Shown here: in pieces, positions 51,817 to 59,911 of the stretch
How positions within the stretch are numbered: the stretch's first letter is position 1
How the letters are laid out: each line of letters starts with the position of its first letter
DNA from: Brevibacterium album DSM 18261
GTDB lineage: Bacteria; Actinomycetota; Actinomycetes; Actinomycetales; Brevibacteriaceae
Assembly: GCF_000426445.1 (NCBI RefSeq)
Contig: NZ_AUFJ01000009.1
Span: 496,001-560,000, forward strand
Reading direction: 5' to 3'
DNA length: 64,000 bases
Notes under the pieces: model-generated
Databases searched by the model: none
The model's input: the letters and a program-made list of their open reading frames with translations, nothing else
What the model was told of the DNA's origin: nothing
Translations under genes and position numbers: made by a program

Positions 51817-53309
51817 CTGCGCGCCTCGCCGGAACGGCCACCGGTATGGAGAATCCGGCCGCCGGAAGCGGTGCCGGAACGCACATCGCCGCCGGACGCC
51901 GCAGCGGAGGCGGTGCCGGCATGGGGTCCCCGCCCGGAGGAGACAGGGTCGGCCGGGGACTCCCGGCTCCAGACCACGAGCTCGAAATCGGCATCGGCAG
52001 CCGTGAGGACCCGGGAGAAGGGCAGCCGGCGGTCGAGCAGCCCATGGACTTCGGACGCACTCAGCGGCCAGCCCACGAGAGGGTGCCGCCAGTGGCACGC
52101 CACCACGGTGCCCGCCCCGGAACCGGCGATGCGCTCCGCCAGGCGCAGCATCCGCCTCGGGCTGAGGAAGTACCCGATCTCAGAGACGACCACGAGCCCG
52201 GGTGCCTCCTCGGGCCATTCCTCAGGCAGACGGAGGCGCCGGAGCTCCACCCTCGGGTCCGTCACGACCGCCTGCGCCCGGGCGAGGGCCGAGGCCGATT
52301 CGTCGATCGCGAGCACCCTCTCGCACCGTGCGGCGAGCTCCTGGGCGAGCATGCCCGTGGAGCACCCGAGCTCGAACGCGGTCCCGTACCCCTGCGCGGG
52401 GAGGGCTGCGAGCGTGAGCGCCCGCTTGCGCGCCTCGTACCAGCGTGTCCGGGCGCCCCAGGGATCCGCGGATGAGCGATGCAGCGGCTCGAACGGGCTC
52501 TCCTCCCCGCGCTCCGGTCTGCAGAAGATCTCGAAGGCCCGCTCGAAGTGCTCGAGGACCTCCCGGCTCAGCAGAGCCTCGTCACCGGGGGCCGGGCTCA
52601 GCTGCGCGGTCTGCGAGGTGTGGAGTGCGACGGCCCTCCGCTTGCGCTCCCGGGCCTCCGGGCTCAGGTCCAGACGGACCAGCGGGGACCGTCCAGCCAG
52701 CCCGGCGAGGTCCTCGGGAGACCCCCAGTGCCACAGCCACAGCGGCGCCTCGAGGTGCTGCGCATCCGTCCGCCACGCCGCGCTCGCCGAGGCCTCGGCC
52801 ACTGCCGCGTGGTCGGGGTGCCGGTCGCCCCTCCACGTGGAGACCAGCAGGGTGTCCGCTCCCCCGGCTCCTACCAGGCGCACGAGGGCCGCCGTCAGCT
52901 CCTCCCCGCGCTCGCCGAGGCGCCCGTCGCCCAGGTCCAGCAGGTGCAGCCCCGCTCCTGGCGCCAGCACACGGACGGCCTCGGCCACCTCATGCCGGCG
53001 CAGCCCGGCGAGGCGTGCGGGCGTGTGGGTGGGCGAGTGCGGATGGGAGGCCTCGCCTCCGCTCGCGATGACGACCTCGGTCCGCAGCCCCCTCCCTGCG
53101 GCCGTCGCGAGCAGCCCGCCGGCCATGAGGGTCTCGTCATCGGGGTGGGCGGCGACCACGATGAGCCTGCCGATCCCTGAGAGGTCCAGGGCTCCGGCGG
53201 AGGCGAGCGCCGCCTGCTCCTGCCAGACGGCCTCGGGCGTCCCCGCATCCGCGTGGCTGAAGGCGTCCTCGCGCTGAGCTCCGGGGGCAGCGCCCCTCTG
53301 CGCCGTCAC
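51813..53309 (-). CDS. PIG-L deacetylase / class I SAM methyltransferase fusion
   Basis: A 498-residue bifunctional protein. Residues 40-240 are a PIG-L (LmbE) zinc deacetylase: LIVVAAHPDDETLMAGG gives the H-P-D-D zinc site, and STWRGDRHPDHAAVAEA supplies the third ligand. Residues about 300-470 are a SAM methyltransferase: GTAFELGCSTGMLAQELA (motif I), VLAIDESASALARA, and VVSEIGYFLS. A C-terminal low-complexity tail follows. PIG-L enzymes deacetylate GlcNAc-type sugars, which fits the neighbouring glycosyltransferase. GTG 53309 overlaps the dehydrogenase stop codon. Confidence 0.88.
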   Translation of the reverse strand: MTAQRGAAPGAQREDAFSHADAGTPEAVWQEQAALASAGALDLSGIGRLIVVAAHPDDETLMAGGLLATAAGRGLRTEVVIASGGEASHPHSPTHTPARLAGLRRHEVAEAVRVLAPGAGLHLLDLGDGRLGERGEELTAALVRLVGAGGADTLLVSTWRGDRHPDHAAVAEASASAAWRTDAQHLEAPLWLWHWGSPEDLAGLAGRSPLVRLDLSPEARERKRRAVALHTSQTAQLSPAPGDEALLSREVLEHFERAFEIFCRPERGEESPFEPLHRSSADPWGARTRWYEARKRALTLAALPAQGYGTAFELGCSTGMLAQELAARCERVLAIDESASALARAQAVVTDPRVELRRLRLPEEWPEEAPGLVVVSEIGYFLSPRRMLRLAERIAGSGAGTVVACHWRHPLVGWPLSASEVHGLLDRRLPFSRVLTAADADFELVVWSRESPADPVSSGRGPHAGTASAAASGGDVRSGTASGGRILHTGGRSGEARR

Positions 53310-54355
53310 TGAGCGTCCCAGACCGTCGGCAGACCGGCGAGGATCCCCTCTCCCACGGAGGCGAGGTCCCGCTCGGCCTTGTGCTGGCGCAGGTACACCT
53401 GGAGGTCCGCCACCCGCCGGGCATGCTCCTCCTCCTGTGTGAGCGGGCCCGGCCCGAGCGTGTGGGCGACGGCGGTGAGGACGGTCTCGCACGCATCGTG
53501 CACGATGCAGCGCACCCGCAGCGCCGCGGGCCAGGCATGCGGGTCGGCGCCGGACCGGTCCGCCTCGTCCGCGGCCTGCGCGAGCACCGCTCCGGCGGCA
53601 TGGAGCGCCGCATCGCAGCGGCCGAGGTGGAGGAGTGCGATCTGATCGGGCTCGCGCTCCCGGAGTGCGAGGCGCAGCCTCCCGGCGAGCGCGCAGGCCG
53701 CTCCCCACCACACGGCTGCCACTCCGATGCCCCCGAGGGCGAAGCCGGGGCGGGAGAGGTACCAGTCCTCGCCGCCCACTGGGAGAGCGGGCACGGAGAC
53801 GAGGTCGAGCGAGACGGTCTCGACGGCGCTGAGCCCCCGCGAGACCCACCTTCCCTCTGCGGGACGCACGCCGGGATCGTCCAGCGCCACCGCGAAGAGG
53901 GTGCGTCCCCGCTCGGAGGTCCAGGCGGTGACGAGGGCGTGGGACAGCGCTCCGGCGAGGGAGCACCAGGCCTTGCGCCCGTCGAGCCGCCAGCCGCGTG
54001 CGTCGCGACGGGCGGTGAGCCGGGCGCCCGGTCCCTCTGCGGCGAAGACTCCCCAAGTGGCGTCGGCCGGCACGGCGGGGGAGAGACCCGCCTCGTGTGC
54101 CTGCGCGAGGATCGCGAGGGCGTCGAGGTGCGGTTCGAGCGTGCGGGCGGCGGTGAGGTCGATGGCTGCGACGGCCGCCATCCCCTCCCACAAGCGGCGG
54201 GTGTTCCCTCCGCCCGGCATGCCGAGCTCCCGGGCGAGCGCGGGTGCCAGGCGCAGAGCGGCCACAGGATCCCCTGCGGCGGCCTGCAGGTCCGGTGCGA
54301 AACCGGGCGGGAGGGCGGCGGAGCTCTCAGCGGTGAAACCCATCACCCGGCTCAC
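53306..54355 (-). CDS. Acyl-CoA dehydrogenase-like protein
   Basis: A 349-residue protein with the acyl-CoA dehydrogenase fold. The central beta domain reads ATWGVFAAEGPGARL, RGWRLDGRKAWCSLAGALSHALV and ALPVGGEDWYLSRPGFALGG. The C-terminal domain is short and the usual catalytic Glu region is hard to place, so it may be a non-canonical flavoprotein. It heads a three-gene coupled operon. The start is GTG 54355 or ATG 54343. TAATGT just upstream could be a -10 for a nearly leaderless mRNA, and three tandem repeats lie immediately behind it. Confidence 0.78.
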   Translation of the reverse strand: MSRVMGFTAESSAALPPGFAPDLQAAAGDPVAALRLAPALARELGMPGGGNTRRLWEGMAAVAAIDLTAARTLEPHLDALAILAQAHEAGLSPAVPADATWGVFAAEGPGARLTARRDARGWRLDGRKAWCSLAGALSHALVTAWTSERGRTLFAVALDDPGVRPAEGRWVSRGLSAVETVSLDLVSVPALPVGGEDWYLSRPGFALGGIGVAAVWWGAACALAGRLRLALREREPDQIALLHLGRCDAALHAAGAVLAQAADEADRSGADPHAWPAALRVRCIVHDACETVLTAVAHTLGPGPLTQEEEHARRVADLQVYLRQHKAERDLASVGEGILAGLPTVWDAQ

Positions 54356-54358
54356 ATT

Positions 54359-54406
54359 AGATCACCGCGGCCGGAGATCACCGCGGCCGGAGATCACCGC
54401 GGCCGG
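54359..54406. repeat. Three perfect 16-nt tandem repeats in a promoter region
   Basis: AGATCACCGCGGCCGG occurs three times without a mismatch (54359-54374, 54375-54390, 54391-54406). The array lies directly upstream of the acyl-CoA dehydrogenase start codon, where its promoter or leader must be. The rest of 54407-54641 shows no gene. Confidence 0.9.
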
Positions 54407-54641
54407 CCGGGCGGAGCTGAGCGGATGCCCGACTCGGCGAGTGCCCGCCTCGGCACGCGCCCGGGACCGACGCCTCGACGGCTTCCGTCCCGGACCTGCG
54501 CCCGTTCTCCCTCGTGCTCTCCCTGCTGCGCTCTCCGTGCCGTGCGACAGGCGACGCTCGGTGTGCGCCCCGCCGATGCCGGTCGCCGCAGCGCCGAGGC
54601 CCCGATGCCGCGTGCGGGGGCCGGACGGTACTGTGAGCGGC

Positions 54642-55187
54642 ATGACTCGCAGCGAGGCGCAGGACGGTGCGCGCCACGGCGCCCCCAAGCGCGAACCCCC
54701 GGGCGCCCAGCCGCGCATCGGGCCGCGCGGCTGGGCCTGGCTCGGCCTGCTCACCGTGCTCGGCTACGCCGCATTCGCCGCCGTGCAGATCCTCGTCCTC
54801 AATCCCCGTGCGGCCGCTCCGGGCAGACCGCTCGAGCAGATCCGCGCCGAGGTCGCCGCTGCCGGGGAGTCGCTGGGCGCGACCACCGCCCTCGTCATCC
54901 TCTCCGTGGGCGCGGTCCTCGCCTTCGCGGGACTCGCGTTCGCCTACGCCGCGCCCCGGCTGCGGCGCACTCCGGTGGTGCTCTACTACCTGCTGCTCCT
55001 GGTGTGCGGTGCCCCGGGATACTTCTTCGCCTCATTCTCCGCGGGCATGGCGCTCGCGGACACCTACGGGATCAGCGGCGGCGATCACTCCCCGTGGTCG
55101 TTCGCCCTCTTCGCGACGAGCGGGGCCGCACTGCTCACCGCGCTCGTCATCGTCGTCGTCACCCTCGCCGGGCGCCTGCGCCGCTGA
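54642..55187 (+). CDS. Four-helix membrane protein, unknown function
   Basis: A 181-residue protein starting MTRSEAQDGARHG. Four hydrophobic helices are visible: WAWLGLLTVLGYAAFAAVQI, TTALVILSVGAVLAFAGLAF, VVLYYLLLLVCGAPGYFFAS and ALLTALVIVVVTLAG. No motif is recognised. It converges on the symporter gene across palindromic copy D. Confidence 0.65.
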   Translation: MTRSEAQDGARHGAPKREPPGAQPRIGPRGWAWLGLLTVLGYAAFAAVQILVLNPRAAAPGRPLEQIRAEVAAAGESLGATTALVILSVGAVLAFAGLAFAYAAPRLRRTPVVLYYLLLLVCGAPGYFFASFSAGMALADTYGISGGDHSPWSFALFATSGAALLTALVIVVVTLAGRLRR

Positions 55188-55193
55188 GCAGCT

Positions 55194-55257
55194 TCCCACC
55201 CGAAACGCCGCTCACCGCCCACGTACGGCGGGGCGGCCAGCGGCACTTGGGGTGGGG
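55194..55257. repeat. Palindromic element, copy D
   Basis: Arms at 55194-55212 and 55239-55257, with an inner CCGCCC/GGGCGG pair. It starts 7 nt after one stop codon and ends 2 nt before the stop codon of the convergent symporter gene, so it fills the whole intergenic space as a bidirectional terminator. It matches copy E at nearly every position. Confidence 0.8.
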
Positions 55258-55259
55258 AC

Positions 55260-56696
55260 CTACTCCACCCGCACGCCCTGCCGCTCCCGCGCCCGCTGCG
55301 GCACGGCCAGCGACACCGCCGCCAGCACGACCACCGAGATCGGCAGCGCGACGACGACGGACGCCACCTCCTCGACGGGGCCGAACACCTCCCACGCGAC
55401 CGTCGCGGCCCCCGCGGCGATCATGGACGCGATCGCACCGGCCGCACTCGCCCGCTTCCAGAACAGCGCCGCGATGACGACGGGGGTGATGGCGGCTCCG
55501 TACATCGTGTAGGCGTACATCTGCAGGGCGAGCAGCGAGGGGAAGAACTGGACCATGACGTAGCCGAGCACCGCCACTCCCGCCACGGAGAGGCGGCTGA
55601 TGAGCACCTCCTGCCGCCGCGCCCGCTCCGGGTCCGCCGCCGCCTCGCGCTGCCGGCGGCCGCCCGGACGGAAGACCAGGTCGTAGACGACGTTGCCGGA
55701 GCACGTGAGCAGATACGAGGACCCCGTCGTCACGATGATCGCGAGTGCGGCCACGAGGATCACGGCACCCAGCGTCTCCGGCACGAACCCGCCCGCGGCC
55801 AGCCCGAGGATCGCCATGTCCGGGCCCGAGCCCGGGTTGAGGATGCTCGCCGAGGAGGCCAGCAGGATGATGGGCCCCACCACCAGCAGCGCTCCCACGA
55901 AGAACACGAGGATTGCCCTGAACGCGGTCGCCGCATCCTTGGCCGCGCCGATCCGCTGATGCATGTTCTGGTCGCCGAGGATCAGCAGGAACAGCGGCAG
56001 GAAGTAGCCGAGGATCTGGAGCGGACCGAGCACGCCGGTCACGGATCGGAATGCGGGGTCGAGCTGGTCGACGTAGCCGCCGATCCCGCCGAAATCGGCC
56101 GCGAAGATCCAGACGAGGGCGCTGCCCAGCCCCAGCACCACGAGAGCGGAGGAGAGGAAATCCGTCCAGGCCACGGACTTCAGCCCGCCCGAGACCGCGA
56201 GGAAGCAGATGAGGACCAGCGCGATGATCGTCCCCTGCACCTCGCTCAGCGGCGTGATGAGGCTGAGGATGTACCCCGTACCCGTGAACTGGTAGGCGCC
56301 GATGCCGATGAAGGCCACGAGCACCAGCACGGTGCCGATCACCCCGGTGGCGGGCCCGTACCGCTCCCGCAGGAGCTCCGGGACGGTGTTGAAGGAGCTC
56401 TCCCGGATGCGCCGGGACATGAACCCCAGCACGATGATGGCCGCGAAGGTGCCCAGGAAGAAGAAGATCCCGGCGAGCGGACCGTTCGTGAAGACGAAGT
56501 TCGCCCCGCCGATGATCGAGCCCGAGCCCACGAAGGTCGCCAGGAGCGTGCCGCCCAGCACGAAGGTGGGCAGCGAGCGGCCGGCCATGATGAAATCGCC
56601 GCCGTCCCGGATCGCGCTCCTCCGGGAGAACCACGCGGCGACGCCGATCATGAGCGCCAGGTAGAGGGCGAGGACGACGATGCTGGTCGCGGACAT
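55260..56696 (-). CDS. Sodium:solute symporter (SSS family)
   Basis: A 478-residue transporter with about 13 helices. SSS-specific features include FIMAGRSLPTFVLGGTLLATFVGSGSIIGGA (residues 35-65, part of the Na+ site) and YGPATGVIGTVLVLVAFIGI, with SGGLKSVAWTDFLSSALVVLG the diagnostic SSS motif. The substrate is not evident. ATG 56696 is chosen because the family start motif follows it. The promoter, with an RpiR operator over its -35, lies 60-75 nt upstream. Confidence 0.91.
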   Translation of the reverse strand: MSATSIVVLALYLALMIGVAAWFSRRSAIRDGGDFIMAGRSLPTFVLGGTLLATFVGSGSIIGGANFVFTNGPLAGIFFFLGTFAAIIVLGFMSRRIRESSFNTVPELLRERYGPATGVIGTVLVLVAFIGIGAYQFTGTGYILSLITPLSEVQGTIIALVLICFLAVSGGLKSVAWTDFLSSALVVLGLGSALVWIFAADFGGIGGYVDQLDPAFRSVTGVLGPLQILGYFLPLFLLILGDQNMHQRIGAAKDAATAFRAILVFFVGALLVVGPIILLASSASILNPGSGPDMAILGLAAGGFVPETLGAVILVAALAIIVTTGSSYLLTCSGNVVYDLVFRPGGRRQREAAADPERARRQEVLISRLSVAGVAVLGYVMVQFFPSLLALQMYAYTMYGAAITPVVIAALFWKRASAAGAIASMIAAGAATVAWEVFGPVEEVASVVVALPISVVVLAAVSLAVPQRARERQGVRVE

Positions 56697-56754
56697 GGGG
56701 AACCTCGGCGGTCGACGGCGGAACCGGACCAGTATGGTCACGCCCCGGACGCGA

Positions 56755-56770
56755 TTGCAAACATCTTTGC
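56755..56770 (-). promoter_or_regulatory. RpiR operator upstream of the symporter
   Basis: GCAAACATCTTTGC (56757-56770) is a palindrome with half-sites GCAAA/TTTGC separated by 4 nt. Read on the minus strand, TTGCAA (56755-56760) can serve as the -35 of the symporter promoter, with CATACT 18 nt downstream as -10. It lies immediately after the rpiR stop codon. Confidence 0.68.
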
Positions 56771-57631
56771 CTACTCGGCGGTGATCCCCATCTCGGGCCA
56801 GAGCCCGTCGGCCTCGCGCAGCTGGGCCTCCGCGTGCCCCCGGTCGAGGTCCGCGAGCGCATTGAGCACCGCCTGCACCGCAGCGACCGCGGGGAGGGTC
56901 GAAGGCAGGTAGCGCGAGCTCTCGCTGGGGACGGTGACGACGACCTCGGCGAGCCGGGCCGCGGGCGTCGAACGGTCAGCGACGACGATGAGCGGGACCC
57001 CGCGCTCGGCGGCGAACCGAGCCAGGCGGAAGACGATCTCCGCCGTCTTCCAGACGGTGAAGGCGATGACGGCGTCCTCGGCCCCCAGCCGACGGACCGC
57101 ATTCATCTGGGTGGAGGACGGGCCCCGCGGGAAGTCGACGTCGTAGCCGAGCAGCTGTCCGTTGTGCGCCAGCACCTCGGCCGGCCCCATGTAGGTGCCG
57201 GTCGCGAGGACCACGATGCGCCGCGCGGCCCGGATCCGCTCGGCCGCCCGCACGTACGCCTCCTCGTCGAGGCCCTCGGCCATCCCCTGCAGCGTGCGGA
57301 TGTCGCCGCGCACCGCCGCCCGGGGCCCGGACCGCCCCGCATTCCCCGGCTCCCCGGCGGGTGCGAGCATGGTGTCCGCCCGCAGACCGGCGAGATAGCG
57401 TCCGCGGTACTCGAGGACGAACTCGGGCCACCCCGAGCTGCCCAGGAACTGCGCCGTGCGCGTCACCGTCGCGATGTTGACGTCCGCGGCCTCCGCCATC
57501 GTCCGCACGGTCGCGAAGGCGGCCTCCTGCGGCGCGGAGCGCAGCACCGCGATCACGCGCGCGGTCGCCGGCGGCACGCTGCGCCCGGCGACCAGCGCAT
57601 CGATCCAGCCGGCGAGATGCTCACCCGTCAT
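56771..57631 (-). CDS. MurR/RpiR-family transcriptional regulator
   Basis: A 286-residue regulator. The N-terminal helix-turn-helix is MAEAADVNIATVTRTAQFLG and LGSSGWPEFVLEYRG. The SIS domain at residues 120-260 includes RRIVVLATGTYMGPAEVLAHN and AEDAVIAFTVWKTAEIVFRLARFA, which normally bind sugar phosphates or related ligands. Operators of matching sequence lie on both sides of the gene, so it probably represses itself, the symporter and the divergent amidohydrolase. Confidence 0.88.
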   Translation of the reverse strand: MTGEHLAGWIDALVAGRSVPPATARVIAVLRSAPQEAAFATVRTMAEAADVNIATVTRTAQFLGSSGWPEFVLEYRGRYLAGLRADTMLAPAGEPGNAGRSGPRAAVRGDIRTLQGMAEGLDEEAYVRAAERIRAARRIVVLATGTYMGPAEVLAHNGQLLGYDVDFPRGPSSTQMNAVRRLGAEDAVIAFTVWKTAEIVFRLARFAAERGVPLIVVADRSTPAARLAEVVVTVPSESSRYLPSTLPAVAAVQAVLNALADLDRGHAEAQLREADGLWPEMGITAE

Positions 57632-57659
57632 TGCAAAGTCCTTTGCATACGCTTACCGT
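57631..57659. promoter_or_regulatory. RpiR operator in the divergent rpiR/amidohydrolase promoter
   Basis: TGCAAAGTCCTTTGCA (57632-57647) is a perfect 6-4-6 palindrome touching the rpiR start codon. For the rightward gene TTGCAA (57631-57636) and TACCGT (57654-57659) form a promoter with a 17-nt spacer, so the operator overlaps the -35. Confidence 0.75.
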
Positions 57660-57699
57660 GACTGAAACAGGTAACAGTCCGCGAAGGAAGGGGAACGCA

Positions 57700-58926
57700 G
57701 TGAAGCTCGATGCCCGCGTGACCGCAGTGACGAACGTGCGCGTTCTCGACCCGGTCGCGGAGACGCTCTCCGCACCCACCACCCTCCGGTTCAACGGCGA
57801 TCGTATCGCGTCGGTGGGGACGGAGCCGGGCCCCGAGGAGACGGTGCTCGACGGCGAGGGGCGCATCGCCTCGCCCGGACTCATCGACTGCCACGTGCAC
57901 GTGCTCGCGAACTCGCCGGACCTCGGGAGCCTGGGCGACGAATCGCCCGCCTACCTCACCGCCTGCGCGATCCGCACGATGCAGGGGGCGCTGCGCCGCG
58001 GCTTCACGACGCTCCGCGATGCAGGCGGCGCGGACTTCGGCCTCGCCCGCGCGGCCGCGGAGGGGCTCTTCGTCTCACCGCGCCTGTTCTTCGGAGGCAA
58101 ATCGCTGTCGCAGACCGGAGGCCACGCTGACATGCGCGCGCCCGGCAGCGCACTCGTGGACAACCATCAGTGCTGCCCGCACATCGGCATGGTCTGCGAC
58201 GGGGTCGACGAGGTCCGGCGCGGCGCCCGCCAGCAGTTCCGCACCGGCGCCGACCACCTCAAGCTCATGCTCTCCGGCGGCGTCGCCTCGCCCACCGACA
58301 GGGTCGACTCCACCCAGTTCTCCGATTCGGAGATCATCGCCGCGGTCGAGGAGGCCCGGGCTGCGAATCGCTACGTGCTCGGCCATGCCTACACCGCCCG
58401 CGCGATCAACCGTGGCCTGCGGCTGGGCGTGCGCTCCATCGAACACGGCAACCTCCTCGACGAGGAGACGGTGCGGCTGTTCGTCGAGCACGATGCCTTC
58501 CTCGTCCCCACACTCGTGACCTACCAGCGGCTCAAGGCCGACGGCGCGCGCCTCGGCCTGCCCGCGGCGAGCCAGGCCAAGGTGGACGACGTCCTCCATG
58601 CGGGACTCGGTGCGCTGCGCCTCGCGGACCGGGGCGGGGTGAGCATCGCCTACGGCTCGGACCTCCTCGGCGAGATGTGGGAGCACCAGAGCCGGGAGTT
58701 CGAGATCCGGGCGCAGGTGCAGTCCGCCGGCGCGATCCTCCGCGGCGCCACCACGACGGCCGCCCGCCTCCTGCAGGCCGAGGGCGAGCTGGGCGTCCTC
58801 GCCGAGGGCGCGTTCGCCGATCTGGTGCTGCTGGAGGCGAACCCCCTCGACGACATCACCGTGCTCGCGCGCCCGGAGGAGACCGTCCGCAGCGTCATCA
58901 GCCGAGGCGCGCTCGTGGCGGACTGA
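57700..58926 (+). CDS. Metal-dependent amidohydrolase (imidazolonepropionase/prolidase-like)
   Basis: A 408-residue amidohydrolase. The metal motif is LIDCHVHVLA, followed by LKLMLSGGVASPTDR (site of the carboxylated Lys in relatives), VLGHAYTARAINRGL, RSIEHGNLLDEETV and SIAYGSDLLGE. It belongs to the group often named Xaa-Pro dipeptidase or imidazolonepropionase-like. GTG 57700 is chosen for its GAAGGAAGGGG RBS. Shared operators link it to the symporter, suggesting uptake and hydrolysis of one substrate. Confidence 0.88.
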   Translation: MKLDARVTAVTNVRVLDPVAETLSAPTTLRFNGDRIASVGTEPGPEETVLDGEGRIASPGLIDCHVHVLANSPDLGSLGDESPAYLTACAIRTMQGALRRGFTTLRDAGGADFGLARAAAEGLFVSPRLFFGGKSLSQTGGHADMRAPGSALVDNHQCCPHIGMVCDGVDEVRRGARQQFRTGADHLKLMLSGGVASPTDRVDSTQFSDSEIIAAVEEARAANRYVLGHAYTARAINRGLRLGVRSIEHGNLLDEETVRLFVEHDAFLVPTLVTYQRLKADGARLGLPAASQAKVDDVLHAGLGALRLADRGGVSIAYGSDLLGEMWEHQSREFEIRAQVQSAGAILRGATTTAARLLQAEGELGVLAEGAFADLVLLEANPLDDITVLARPEETVRSVISRGALVAD

Positions 58927-58943
58927 GCGACCCACGCCGCGCC

Positions 58944-59007
58944 TCCCACCCGAAACGCCGCTCACCGCCCACATACGGCGGGGCGGACAGCGGCACAAGG
59001 GGTGGGA
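58944..59007. repeat. Palindromic element, copy E
   Basis: Arms at 58944-58962 and 58989-59007 with an inner CCGCCC/GGGCGG pair. It begins 17 nt after the amidohydrolase stop codon and precedes the IclR gene. It differs from copy D at only four or five positions. Confidence 0.8.
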
Positions 59008-59055
59008 AGTCGGGGCACGAGTGCGCCGCCACCGTCGGGCTGCGCTCAGCACAGG

Positions 59056-59075
59056 TGTCGCGCATGCGCGACAAT
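59056..59075 (+). promoter_or_regulatory. Perfect 18-bp palindrome upstream of the IclR gene
   Basis: TGTCGCGCATGCGCGACA (59056-59073) is a perfect palindrome. GACAAT (59070-59075) at its edge could be a -10. Position and symmetry fit an IclR autoregulatory operator. Confidence 0.6.
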
Positions 59076-59128
59076 GGACCGCACGCGGGAAGAGCGCGCC
59101 CGGACACACGAGCGACGAGGAGGCACGG

Positions 59129-59878
59129 ATGAGCAGCGGCACCCAGTCCGTCGACCGCGCCGCCGAGGTGCTCACCTACGTCATCCGCGCCGAGGGCCCC
59201 GTCTCCTTCACCGCGGTCACCGAGCACACGGGCCTCGCACGCTCCACCGCCTCCCGCCTCCTGCAGGCCCTCGAACGCGGCGGGCTGCTCGAACGCAACA
59301 GGGACGGGCTGTTCCGCGGCGGTGCGCTGTTCGCGGAGTACGCCTCGCGCTTCGACCGCCTCCAGACCCTCGCCGCCGCCGCGCAGCCGGAACTCGAGCG
59401 GGTCGGGGAGGAGACCTCGGAGACCGTGACCCTGGGAGTGCCGAGCGGGGACACCGTCGTCCACATCGCCCAGGTGGACTCCGCATTCGTGCTGGGGGCA
59501 GTGAGCTGGGAGAATGTCGAGGTACCGGCGCACACCTCGGCCCTGGGGAAGGTCATGTACGCATACGGCGCCCTGCCGCTGCCGCAGGGCCGACTGGCGC
59601 GTCCCACCCACCGGAGCCTGAGGACCAGGGCCGCGCTCGAGGCCGATCTGGAGGGGGTGCGACGACACGGCTGGGCCGCGACCTCCGAGGAGTTCGAGGA
59701 GGGCCTCGACGCCGTCGCGGCCCCTGTGCGCTGGCCGGACGGCACGGTCCACGCCGCCATCGGCGTCTCCGGTCCGACCCTCCGGATCGGCGGCGGGCAC
59801 GAGCAGCTGGGCGCGCTCCTCACCGATGCCGCGCAGGTGCTCTCGGCCACGATCGCGCGCCGTCGCGTCCAGCACTGA
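59129..59878 (+). CDS. IclR-family transcriptional regulator
   Basis: A 249-residue regulator. The winged helix is VDRAAEVLTYVIRAEGPVSF with EHTGLARSTASRLLQALERGGLLERN. The effector domain has VVHIAQVDSAF, PAHTSALGKVMYAYG and IGVSGPTLRIG, the typical ligand pocket pieces. RBS GAGGAGG precedes ATG 59129. Its likely targets are itself and the nearby demethylase/MetF pair, by position only. Confidence 0.9.
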   Translation: MSSGTQSVDRAAEVLTYVIRAEGPVSFTAVTEHTGLARSTASRLLQALERGGLLERNRDGLFRGGALFAEYASRFDRLQTLAAAAQPELERVGEETSETVTLGVPSGDTVVHIAQVDSAFVLGAVSWENVEVPAHTSALGKVMYAYGALPLPQGRLARPTHRSLRTRAALEADLEGVRRHGWAATSEEFEEGLDAVAAPVRWPDGTVHAAIGVSGPTLRIGGGHEQLGALLTDAAQVLSATIARRRVQH

Positions 59879-59911
59879 GCACCCTCCCGCCCGAGCGTGC
59901 AGCCGCACGCC

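Noticed and set aside
51813..54355. Mycothiol biosynthesis role (MshB/Mca) for the PIG-L domain
   Set aside because: The HPDD zinc site is shared, but fusion to a methyltransferase and the company of a glycosyltransferase and dehydrogenase do not fit MshB or Mca, which are single-domain proteins.
54359..54406. CRISPR array
   Set aside because: The three repeats are directly adjacent with no spacers, and no cas gene is in the window.
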